Positions 1-6,817 of a stretch of 45,990 bases of DNA are shown one piece after another (positions within the stretch are counted from its first letter, which is position 1; each line of letters starts with the position of its first letter). The notes beneath the pieces are model-generated. The model did not search any database. It worked only from the letters and a program-made list of their open reading frames with translations, and was not told the origin of the DNA. The position numbers and the translations under genes are program-made. The DNA is from Propionivibrio sp. (GTDB taxonomy: Bacteria; Pseudomonadota; Gammaproteobacteria; Burkholderiales; Rhodocyclaceae): NCBI RefSeq assembly GCF_016790145.1, contig NZ_JAEUOI010000222.1, positions 1 to 45,990 on the forward strand, read 5' to 3'.

Positions 1-85
1 CCGCCTCCTGTGGCGGCGCACCGATTAGCATCATCCGGCAATACATTGAGCACCAGGCAACACCCGATTAACAACCAAGGGCAAC

Positions 86-297
86 GACGCCTACGGCGTC
101 CGCGCTATCCATCCCCGACCAAACTCGACGGCTTCGCCTAACGGTTGCTTCGCAACCAGATCGTTTGGACGAGGCTTATCGCGCATTTGGGTAAATCCGT
201 TGGCCAAGGCGATATTCGAAGGGTGTTTTGGTGTCGGCGAAACGATCAAGGTTGTCTGTGAGGGCGGCGTGTTGCGCTTCGAGACAGTCAGACCGGC
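86..297 (+). pseudogene. Decayed C-terminal fragment of a ClpB/ClpA-type AAA+ disaggregase
   Basis: The frame through 194-290 reads NPLAKAIFEGCFGVGETIKV followed by a CEGGVLRFE-like stretch. This resembles the last 30-35 residues of ClpB-family proteins (NPLAK.IL.G.F..GD.I.V, then a short beta hairpin). In the same frame at 86-103 is DAYGVR, like the YGARPLKR segment that normally precedes NPLAK by about a dozen residues. Here about 30 codons separate them, and a neighbouring frame at 172-186 reads RLIAH. This suggests a short insertion or frameshift. The extra DNA contains a perfect hairpin (143-148 pairing with 152-157). No start or AAA+ core is visible and the frame runs on past the family end, so this looks like a relic. 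Bases 1-85 show nothing identifiable. The homology is judged by eye only. Confidence 0.42.
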
Positions 298-326
298 AAA
301 CGTCTCAGGTTGCCGGAAGAACCGGG

Positions 327-1178
327 TTACGGTTTCAGGCCAAAGAGGCGTACGGCATTGCCCCAGGCAATCTTCTGTGCCACGAGCGGTGGCAGTTGAT
401 GCAGCCAGGGGCGGTAGCTGCCCATGATTTGCTGATACTGGTCCCAGCGTTCGTTGATCCAGGTGTCGGAACCGAGCAGGAAACGATCCGGGAAACGCTC
501 GAACAAGCGGAGCCACTCGTCGGAGGGTTTGTCCAGTTTGCCTGCCGAGGCGCCGCTGATCCCGCTACGGTACGAGAGCTCGGCAATCAGCCCGGGGTAG
601 GTACTGAGCATGTGCTCGACTTCTTCGACCGGTAATGAGAAACCGGTATGCGCCCAGATGATTCGGGCTTCGGGATAGAGTTCGAAGAGAATTTTCAGCG
701 CGGGTACATCACTATGGGCATGCAGCAGCAAACCGTGTTTGCGGGCAAAGCGCACCATCTGTGCTACGAGCGGGCGGCGGGCTTCCTCGCCGTGAAGATG
801 AAATTCGCCGATCCCGACGAAATAGCCGCTCCGGAATTCCTCCTCGATCAGCGTGATGGTCTCCGGATTGTTGAACCAGCTTGTGACATCGGCAAGGACC
901 CGGTACGGGCGAAGGAAGGGAACAACCTGAAGCGCCTCGGAGCGTGCGGCATACAGGGCATGAGTTCCGGCATTCGGCCGACTGTTGGCCAGGATTCCGC
1001 GTACGCCAGTAACCTTGAAGAGTTCAAGTGCCTGGTCGAGTGGTATCCGAGGCGAGGGTTCCCAATTGTAGTGGAGATGCGCGTCGAAGAGAGGCAGCAT
1101 TGGCTCGGGCGGTGCGGCGTGGGTTTTGCCCGCCAGGCCAAGGCTTGACAAAAGAATGAACAACAGAGCACGGGTCAT
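327..1178 (-). CDS. Exported amidohydrolase-family metal-dependent hydrolase
   Basis: A 283-residue protein with an N-terminal signal peptide (hydrophobic LLFILLSSLGLAG, likely cleavage after THA near residue 21), so it should act in the periplasm. The mature part has the amidohydrolase_2 TIM-barrel metal-site pattern: HLH at residues 34-36, Glu124 in GIGEFHLHG, His152/His154 in LLHAHSD, His176 in IWAHTGFS and Asp237 in LLGSDTW. These are the expected ligands for one or two divalent metals. Related proteins hydrolyse or decarboxylate small cyclic substrates; the substrate here cannot be read from sequence. The start is the first ATG and gives a complete signal peptide; no strong Shine-Dalgarno is seen. 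It stands alone, converging on the ClpB relic. The family call is firm; the substrate is unknown. Confidence 0.85.
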   Translation of the reverse strand: MTRALLFILLSSLGLAGKTHAAPPEPMLPLFDAHLHYNWEPSPRIPLDQALELFKVTGVRGILANSRPNAGTHALYAARSEALQVVPFLRPYRVLADVTSWFNNPETITLIEEEFRSGYFVGIGEFHLHGEEARRPLVAQMVRFARKHGLLLHAHSDVPALKILFELYPEARIIWAHTGFSLPVEEVEHMLSTYPGLIAELSYRSGISGASAGKLDKPSDEWLRLFERFPDRFLLGSDTWINERWDQYQQIMGSYRPWLHQLPPLVAQKIAWGNAVRLFGLKP

Positions 1179-1689
1179 GGCGTTGATTCCGGACGGCGGA
1201 AAACGTCCGACCGGGCGATTCCGGGATTGTTCCTACGTTCATCGCGCTTTCGGGGTTTACATCGACCTGCTCTCAGGGGCCGGTACGTCAAGCAAACCGC
1301 TCATATCGTGAAAGGGTTCAGGGCTGTAGCGTCAGCTTGAGCGTACCTGTGCCGAAAGTGATGATCACTGTTCCAACCAATAGAGAACCAAAAAGAAACC
1401 TAAAGGGAACTAAAAATAGGAAGCGAAAAGGCTCAGCATCGCATTATTCCCACTCGAAAAAAACCGATGCTGACCCCGACGGCACTTGGGCCGTTGGCAA
1501 GCCAGGAGTTGAGCACGACGCTGCAGTCAGGTGCAATAACGCGGCCAGTTGTTCTTCCGAGGCATCGGTGTAGAGCGCGGCCTCAGGGTCACCGGCTGTG
1601 CACACCTGCCAGTCTGCCCGTGAAACAAGAAGTCATATTCCGATCTTTGCATCCAGCAAGCCGTCGCGACTATGCAAAAAAGCGCCCTA
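1179..1689. other. Gene-poor spacer between the amidohydrolase and hsp20-lon
   Basis: About 510 bp with no convincing full gene. It holds an A-rich run (about 1380-1430), an 8-bp inverted repeat (1434-1441 with 1465-1472), and one minus-strand reading frame listed separately. It marks the change from GC-rich sequence on the left to the AT-richer hsp20-lon pair on the right, so it may be an old insertion junction. Confidence 0.5.
1444..1605 (-). CDS. Possible small or truncated reading frame, unknown
   Basis: A 53-residue frame from a possible GTG start. It is rich in Ala, Leu and acidic residues with an amphipathic helix-like segment (EEQLAALLHLTAASC) and ends in FFEWE. The frame stays open nine codons further upstream to a TGA. 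Composition looks protein-like, but there is no clear ribosome binding site and I recognise no family. It could be the tail of a gene lost when the neighbouring DNA was inserted. Confidence 0.25.
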   Translation of the reverse strand: MCTAGDPEAALYTDASEEQLAALLHLTAASCSTPGLPTAQVPSGSASVFFEWE

Positions 1690-4098
1690 TTAAATTATCA
1701 CAGCAATCTTCAATGCATCATCAACCTTTTCAAGCCAGATAAAATTCAGCTGGTTTCTGACCGTTTCGGGTATTTCTTCAAAGTCTCGTTGATTACGCGC
1801 CGGAAGCATGACAGTTTTTATCCCGGCCCTGGCCGCGGCGATCACTTTTTCTTTAATTCCACCGACGGGCAGCACTAAACCGCGCAGGCTGATTTCTCCG
1901 GTCATTGCAATATCGTTCTGAACAATGCGATCGGAAAACGCCGAATAGAGCGCAGTAAACATGGCGACGCCGGCGCTCGGGCCGTCTTTGGGAATGGCGC
2001 CCGCCGGAACGTGTACGTGAATGTCGTTTTTTTCGAATATTTCCGGATTTAAATTCAGCGCCGCGGCGTGCGATTTCACCAGACTTAGTGCGGCTTGTGC
2101 GCTTTCTTTCATAACATCGCCGAGCTGACCGGTGAGAATTAGCTTGCCGTTGCCTGGAACTTTGGTCGCTTCAATAAACAGGATGTCGCCGCCGACCGGT
2201 GTCCAGGCCAAACCTGTCGCCACACCCGTAATGCTAGTGCGCATGGCGACTTCGCTGTCAAACTTGCGAGGCCCCAGGATTTCCGGAATATGCTTAACAT
2301 CGATATTCTCATTAAGTACCTGGCCTTCGGCAATGCGCATGGCTACCCGGCGAAACACCGTGCCGATTTCGCGTTCCAGATTTCTGCAACCCGCTTCGCG
2401 GGTATAATCCTGAATGATTAACAGAATCGCTTGATCGCTGATGGTGCATTGTTCCGGTGTCAGGCCATTCGCTTCAAGCTGCCTGCCCACCAGATAACGC
2501 CTGGCGATCTGGGCTTTTTCATCAAAGGTGTAGCCGGTTAACTCGATCACTTCCATGCGGTCGCGTAATGGGATGGGGATACTGTCCAGCACATTCGCCG
2601 TGCCGATGAACATGACATGGCTTAAGTCAAAGGCAACGCCCAGGTAATTGTCGCGAAAAGTTGAATTTTGCTCTGGGTCCAGCACTTCCAGCAAAGCTGA
2701 GGAAGGATCGCCCTGAATGCCGGAGCCGAGTTTATCCATTTCATCGAGCATAAATACCGGATTATTGGTCCCGGCTTTACGTATCGATTGAATAATATTG
2801 CCCGGCAATGCGCCGATATAGGTGCGTCGATGGCCACGAATCTCGGCTTCGTCATGCATGCCGCCAAGACTGGCGCGCACAAATTTACGCTCGCTGGCAC
2901 GGGCAATACTGCGCCCTAATGACGTTTTGCCGACCCCGGGAGGGCCGACAAAACACAGAATCGGACTTTTTCCATTTGGATTCAATTTTCTAACCGCCAA
3001 AAATTCCAGAATGCGCTGCTTGATTTTCTCCAGGCCAAAATGGTCTTCATTAAGTATTTTCCTGGCTTTTGCAATATCAATAAGGCCTGCACTGGCTTTT
3101 GACCAAGGCAAATCAGTCAGCCAGTCAAGATAAGTGCGCACCATGGAATACTCGCCGCTGGCGTCGGACATATGCTGCAAACGATTCAGTTCCTTGCGCG
3201 CCTGTTTTTCGACTTCTTCTGGCATCTGGGCCGCCGTGATGGCGTTATTGATTTCTTCAATTTCGGCGGCATTCCCAATATCCTCGCCCAATTCTTTCTG
3301 AATGGCTTTCATTTGTTCACGCAACATAAACTCGCGCTGGCGTTGTCCCATGCTTTCCTGGGTCTGCTCATTAATCTGATTGGAGAGATTCAAGACTTCA
3401 ATACGATAATTGAGTAATGCCAATACCTTGTCGAACCGTTCCTGAATATCGAATAACTCTAGTATTTCCTGCTTTTCTTCAGGTTTCGAAATGAGATAAC
3501 TGGCAATCAAATCGGCAAGCAGGGATGGGGAGGTGACAGATTGAATAGCGTTAACCAGCTCGATTGGCGCCTGTCGCGTCAGATTAAGAACTTCCAGTGC
3601 TTTTTGTTTGACGGTAATTACTCGTGCATCAATATCCCTGGAGTTCACTTCAGGCTCTTCGTAACGTTCCACTCGCGCGACAAGGTAAGGATAGCCCTGC
3701 ATGAAATCCTTGACACGAAAGCGCTGCACGCCCTGACACGCAATATGATGTGTGCCGTCAGGCATGGTTATGTAGCGCAAAATTTCCGCTACGGTACCTA
3801 TGATGTAAAGTTCATCCGGGCTTGGATCGGAGTCAATGTCATGCAGCTGCATGAGTAATCCGATCGGTTTTTCCGAACGAATCGCCTGCTGCACGGCTGC
3901 GACCGATAGCTTTCGACCAATAGCCAGCGGCAAAACAACCTGTGGAAACAACACAGTTCCGCTCATGGGCAAAATAATCAGTGCATCTTCAGGAAGCTGA
4001 GGGAGTTCAGGCGAATCAACCTGTGGTGTTTCGGATAACGATTTTTCATTGTCATCCGCCGACCCGGGGAATATTTTTTTAAGGGCCTTGATGTTCAT
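1690..4098 (-). CDS. lon: Lon-type ATP-dependent protease, second copy, paired with Hsp20
   Basis: An 802-residue LonA-type protease. Residues 1-45 form a short variable leader, then a LON substrate-binding domain beginning LIILPMSGTVLFPQVVLPLA, a helical middle, and an AAA+ module with Walker A GPPGVGKT at 385-392 and Walker B VFMLDEMDK. The protease domain has catalytic Ser708 in KDGPSAGV and Lys751 in KEKVIAAA, the 43-residue spacing usual for Lon. The ATG at 4098 is chosen over an upstream one because AAGGA lies 6-7 bases before it. The hsp20 stop sits just upstream with an 8-bp gap, so the two genes are surely co-transcribed. Base composition is more AT-rich than the housekeeping lon at 20.3 kb, from which it is clearly divergent. 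Probably a stress-specific, horizontally acquired Lon; its substrates are unknown. Confidence 0.93.
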   Translation of the reverse strand: MNIKALKKIFPGSADDNEKSLSETPQVDSPELPQLPEDALIILPMSGTVLFPQVVLPLAIGRKLSVAAVQQAIRSEKPIGLLMQLHDIDSDPSPDELYIIGTVAEILRYITMPDGTHHIACQGVQRFRVKDFMQGYPYLVARVERYEEPEVNSRDIDARVITVKQKALEVLNLTRQAPIELVNAIQSVTSPSLLADLIASYLISKPEEKQEILELFDIQERFDKVLALLNYRIEVLNLSNQINEQTQESMGQRQREFMLREQMKAIQKELGEDIGNAAEIEEINNAITAAQMPEEVEKQARKELNRLQHMSDASGEYSMVRTYLDWLTDLPWSKASAGLIDIAKARKILNEDHFGLEKIKQRILEFLAVRKLNPNGKSPILCFVGPPGVGKTSLGRSIARASERKFVRASLGGMHDEAEIRGHRRTYIGALPGNIIQSIRKAGTNNPVFMLDEMDKLGSGIQGDPSSALLEVLDPEQNSTFRDNYLGVAFDLSHVMFIGTANVLDSIPIPLRDRMEVIELTGYTFDEKAQIARRYLVGRQLEANGLTPEQCTISDQAILLIIQDYTREAGCRNLEREIGTVFRRVAMRIAEGQVLNENIDVKHIPEILGPRKFDSEVAMRTSITGVATGLAWTPVGGDILFIEATKVPGNGKLILTGQLGDVMKESAQAALSLVKSHAAALNLNPEIFEKNDIHVHVPAGAIPKDGPSAGVAMFTALYSAFSDRIVQNDIAMTGEISLRGLVLPVGGIKEKVIAAARAGIKTVMLPARNQRDFEEIPETVRNQLNFIWLEKVDDALKIAVII

Positions 4099-4106
4099 AG
4101 GTGTCC

Positions 4107-4526
4107 TTAAAATTTGCGCAGTGTAATTAATAAACAACCGTTCACAAGTTCACGGTGACCTATCTCAAAATGCCCGACTGGAAGCTCAATACTGCGTTCA
4201 AATCGTCCGTAAGGTATTTCCACCCGCCTTATTTCCGCTTCTTCGCTAACCGGAAAATTACGTTTGCCACTAATAAGCAGCTGGTCATTTTCAAGTATTA
4301 CCTTCAAATGCTCGGGGGAAACGCCGGGTAGGGCGATCATGATTTTGAATTCATGCCGGGTTTCATAAATATCAATCGGCGGCTCCCAGGTTAGCGGTCT
4401 GGACTGCATGGAGGCCGGCCTGAAAAACTGACGATGCAAGCGCTCTGCTCTATCTATCATTGCACAGGCTTCTGCCCACATCCAGGATTCAAGATCATGT
4501 AATGGCATAAGATCGTTCCAAATCAT
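4107..4526 (-). CDS. Small heat-shock protein, Hsp20/alpha-crystallin family
   Basis: A 139-residue protein with an alpha-crystallin domain from about residue 48 to the end. Visible family features are PPIDIYETRHEFKIMIALPG, VSPEHLKVILENDQLLISG, RRVEIPYGRFERSIELP, and a closing beta strand GCLLITL. The C-terminal IXI-type tail usual in larger sHsps is short or absent. It would hold unfolding proteins in the cytoplasm. It is the first gene of a two-gene unit with lon, so client holding and client degradation are coupled. No clear Shine-Dalgarno precedes the first ATG; a second ATG six codons in is also possible. A sigma70-like promoter lies just upstream. Confidence 0.9.
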   Translation of the reverse strand: MIWNDLMPLHDLESWMWAEACAMIDRAERLHRQFFRPASMQSRPLTWEPPIDIYETRHEFKIMIALPGVSPEHLKVILENDQLLISGKRNFPVSEEAEIRRVEIPYGRFERSIELPVGHFEIGHRELVNGCLLITLRKF

Positions 4527-4564
4527 TAAAGCAGTAATAGGCTACTCGATTAGATTATGCTAAT

Positions 4565-4592
4565 TTGATACCAACATACTCGCATCAGTCAA
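4565..4592 (-). promoter_or_regulatory. Candidate sigma70 promoter for hsp20-lon
   Basis: On the minus strand, TTGACT (4587-4592) and TATCAA (4565-4570) are separated by 16 bp, about 40 bp before the hsp20 start. It predicts a short AT-rich leader of about 30 nt. No convincing sigma32 pattern was seen. Confidence 0.45.
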
Positions 4593-4848
4593 ATATTATC
4601 ATTCGCCCATTGATTCGAACCTGACTTGCGCTGATCTTCAGCCAGCCTTAGCTAGTTTTGCTTGCAGGTGGTTGCAGCAGCGCGAAACAGGCTGACGCAC
4701 TTTTCATGGCTACACCCCATCCATGATCGCCTGTGGCATGGCGTTACAGATCGATTGCCTGGCATGAGTTCTCCCCTGCTTCCGATTGCCGGTTCGGGTG
4801 CTTGCCGCTGTGGGCGTAGAATGACGGATCGTTCCAGGGGAGAGTGGC
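4593..4848. other. Divergent intergenic region between hsp20 and the MFS gene
   Basis: About 250 bp upstream of the hsp20 promoter with no gene I can support. The right end carries AGGGGAG, a strong ribosome binding site placed correctly for the MFS start at 4849. No other element was recognised. Confidence 0.5.
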
Positions 4849-6081
4849 ATGTCCGCATCAATCGAAGCTTCGCCAATTCGCAGCGATGTGGCGGTGATTG
4901 CGCTGGTGGGTTTTGCCCATGCCGTTTCGCATTTCTTTCATCTGGTCATTCCGCTGCTTTTTCCGTGGCTGATGCCGGCGTTCGGCCTGAGCTTTACGCA
5001 GGCCGGAGCGCTGATGAGCGTTTTTTTTGTCATTTCCGGAGTCGGACAGGCGCTGGCCGGACTGGTGGTCGATCGGATTGGATCGAAACCCGTCCTCTTC
5101 TGTGGCGTTTTGCTGCTCGCCCTCTCCGGCGTGTTGCTTGGCTTGGCGCAAAATTACGCGATGCTGATGCTTGCGGCGGGGGTGGCCGGTGCCGGCAACA
5201 GCGTTTTTCATCCGGCCGATTTCACGATAATCAATCGACGGGTAGCCAAAGCCCGCCTTGGTCATGCGTTTTCGGTGCATGGGCTGTCGGGGAATCTGGG
5301 TTGGGCGTTCGCCCCGCTGGTGATGACCCTCGTTGCCACCCAGGCGGGCTGGCGCGTGGCGGCTTTTACCGCAACCGCGCTGGCGCTAATTTCTTTCGCT
5401 CTGCTGTTCGCTCTGCGCGGAGAGCTCGACGATGCACAGGCGGTGTGTATCACCGGTAAAACGGAGGCAGACCGCCGCTCGGTTTCAACCTGGAGTATTC
5501 TGCGTTCGCCGGCGGTATTGCTCTGTTTTGTCTTTTTCTTCCTGATTACTGCTGCCTTTGGCGCCCTGCAGAACTTCTCTGCGGCGGCCCTGAAGGCGAT
5601 GTACGATCTGTCGCTGGCCAGCGCCGCTTCCTGCCTGTCGGCGTACCTTCTCGGTGGTGCGGCCGGCATCGCTGTCGGTGGCTTTGTGGCAAACCGGCGC
5701 GCCCAGGAGCAGGTTATCGCGCTGTGCATCTCCTTCGGCGCCTTGATCAGCCTGCTGCTGGCCAGTGGCGTGGTGGTCGGCTGGGTGGTTCTTCCGCTGA
5801 TGGCGGTGATGGGGTTTGGCATCGGCATCGCCGGTCCGTCGCGTGACCTGCTGGTGCGCAGGGCGGCAACGCAGGGGTTTGGCGAAGCCTCGTTCGGCAG
5901 GGTTTATGGCTTTGTCTATTCCGGTCTCGACGCCGGTCTGGCGTCGGCACCGCTGATCTTTGGCCCGATCATGGATGGCGGTCATTTCAGTACGCTGTGG
6001 GTGGCTGTCGCCTTGTTGCAGGGCCTTGCCGTGCTCTCGGCCTTGCTGGTCGGGCGTCAGGCCGATCCCGACAGGGTTTGA
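4849..6081 (+). CDS. MFS transporter, fosmidomycin-resistance (Fsr)-like
   Basis: A 410-residue inner-membrane protein with about 12 hydrophobic segments, typical for the major facilitator superfamily. Motif A is visible as GLVVDRIGSKPV after helix 2. The stretch FHPADFTIINRR and then FSVHGLSGNLGWAFAPL near helices 4-5 resembles Fsr-type exporters. AGGGGAG lies about 8 bases before the ATG. Likely a proton-driven exporter of a small molecule; the substrate is not predictable. It is a single-gene unit, followed by a hairpin (6092-6098 with 6108-6114) without a T-run. Confidence 0.85.
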   Translation: MSASIEASPIRSDVAVIALVGFAHAVSHFFHLVIPLLFPWLMPAFGLSFTQAGALMSVFFVISGVGQALAGLVVDRIGSKPVLFCGVLLLALSGVLLGLAQNYAMLMLAAGVAGAGNSVFHPADFTIINRRVAKARLGHAFSVHGLSGNLGWAFAPLVMTLVATQAGWRVAAFTATALALISFALLFALRGELDDAQAVCITGKTEADRRSVSTWSILRSPAVLLCFVFFFLITAAFGALQNFSAAALKAMYDLSLASAASCLSAYLLGGAAGIAVGGFVANRRAQEQVIALCISFGALISLLLASGVVVGWVVLPLMAVMGFGIGIAGPSRDLLVRRAATQGFGEASFGRVYGFVYSGLDAGLASAPLIFGPIMDGGHFSTLWVAVALLQGLAVLSALLVGRQADPDRV

Positions 6082-6091
6082 ACTTAGTTTA

Positions 6092-6114
6092 CAGCTTGCC
6101 GGTCGGACAAGCTG
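6092..6114 (+). terminator. Weak 3' hairpin after the MFS gene
   Basis: CAGCTTG (6092-6098) pairs perfectly with CAAGCTG (6108-6114). There is no following T-tract, so it may stabilise the mRNA end rather than terminate transcription. Confidence 0.35.
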
Positions 6115-6117
6115 ATA

Positions 6118-6178
6118 GAGCAACCCTGTTGTCTTGAAATAGAGCAAAGCGGACGCACCTTGTTATTGAGCAAAGCGG
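6118..6178 (+). repeat. Three phased direct repeats upstream of the DUF3567 gene
   Basis: GAGCAA occurs at 6118, 6142 and 6168, each preceded by AT(A/T), at 24-26 bp intervals. The last two share the longer core GAGCAAAGCGG (6142-6152 and 6168-6178). The phasing and position 70-130 bp before a start codon suggest a protein-binding array or an old duplication. Confidence 0.5.
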
Positions 6179-6247
6179 GTCCGTTTTGCAATGACTGGAG
6201 ACGGTATGTTTCAGTTTGATTGCGCAACAGTACAGAAGGGAGTCGTC

Positions 6248-6481
6248 ATGAATGTTGTTTATAACAGCGTGAATTATGCCATTGTCGCCTACCCGGTGCA
6301 GCAGGGCTTTGAGTTGGTCGATAAGCTGGGGGGCCGGAGCCTGTTTGTTCAGGGCTCGGTGGCCACTGGCTTGCGTGAGGCGATAGACAGGATACCTTAC
6401 GCCGAACGCGATGAAGAATCGATTGATTCGTTGCTTGACGATTATTGTGTTGGCGCGGCGCGACCGATTGTTTATCACTGA
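6248..6481 (+). CDS. DUF3567 family small protein
   Basis: A 77-residue protein that begins MNVVYNSVNYAIVAYPVQQG and has GFELVDKLGGRSLFVQG, a short helix (ATGLREAIDRI) and a C-terminal acidic helix ending PIVYH. This is the pattern of DUF3567, a betaproteobacterial family of unknown function. The ATG at 6248 is preferred over one at 6191 because AAGGGAG lies just before it and the family starts here. No signal peptide or membrane segment, so cytoplasmic. It is followed at short distance by a DUF3460 gene with its own possible promoter. Confidence 0.8.
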   Translation: MNVVYNSVNYAIVAYPVQQGFELVDKLGGRSLFVQGSVATGLREAIDRIPYAERDEESIDSLLDDYCVGAARPIVYH

Positions 6482-6498
6482 TCGCGCAAGGGTATAAT
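6471..6498 (+). promoter_or_regulatory. Candidate promoter for the DUF3460 gene
   Basis: A perfect TATAAT at 6493-6498 with weak -35 candidates (TTTATC at 6471, 16 bp; or TTGTTT at 6468, 19 bp). It overlaps the last codons of the DUF3567 gene and lies about 55 bp before the DUF3460 start. Confidence 0.4.
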
Positions 6499-6553
6499 CA
6501 TCACTTGGTGGACTTGGTGGTCACCTTAACCCCATTTTTCAGGAACCCGGCCC

Positions 6554-6751
6554 ATGGCCATTTACGAATCGGAACATACAAAATTCATGCGCGAAATGAT
6601 GGCCAAGCACCCGGAATGGGTCGAGGATCAACTCGTCGGTCGCGCCCTGTTGTGGGACAGGAAGGTTGATCTTGCAGAACAAAAGACCCTCCGCGAGTCG
6701 AGCGAGCCGAATCGGTCCTATCCCTACGATGTGAATTTCGACCTGCCTTGA
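6554..6751 (+). CDS. DUF3460 family small protein
   Basis: A 65-residue protein with MAIYESEHTKFMREMMAKHP, GRALLWDRKVDLAEQ and a C-terminal tail SYPYDVNF. This matches the short betaproteobacterial DUF3460 family (YxSEFTxFLxxLKxxxP ... GRALLWDK). It is soluble, mostly helical and highly charged; function unknown. It ends just before a strong intrinsic terminator, so the DUF3567-DUF3460 pair closes here. Confidence 0.8.
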   Translation: MAIYESEHTKFMREMMAKHPEWVEDQLVGRALLWDRKVDLAEQKTLRESSEPNRSYPYDVNFDLP

Positions 6752-6771
6752 GTTTTTTGTCTTGGTCAACA

Positions 6772-6801
6772 AACGGCCAGATCGATATCTGGCCGTTTTT
6801 T
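6772..6801 (+). terminator. Intrinsic terminator after the DUF3460 gene
   Basis: A perfect 11-bp stem (6772-6782 with 6787-6797) with a 4-base loop is followed by a run of Ts. The T-run favours the plus strand, but the symmetric stem could also help stop the converging minus-strand gene. Confidence 0.88.
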
Positions 6802-6817
6802 CGGGTCGTTGGTCTGA

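Noticed and set aside
131-170. Integron attC-like site (GCCTAAC at 136-142 with a hairpin)
   Set aside because: The matching GTTRRRY core is not present downstream and there is no integrase or cassette array.
4527-4564. RNA thermometer (ROSE or FourU type) in the hsp20 leader
   Set aside because: Only a 4-bp stem can be drawn and no ribosome site is present to be masked.
4662-5459. Long plus-strand frame overlapping the MFS gene
   Set aside because: Cys/Arg-rich shadow of the MFS gene in another frame; no family pattern, and the MFS frame has the ribosome site.
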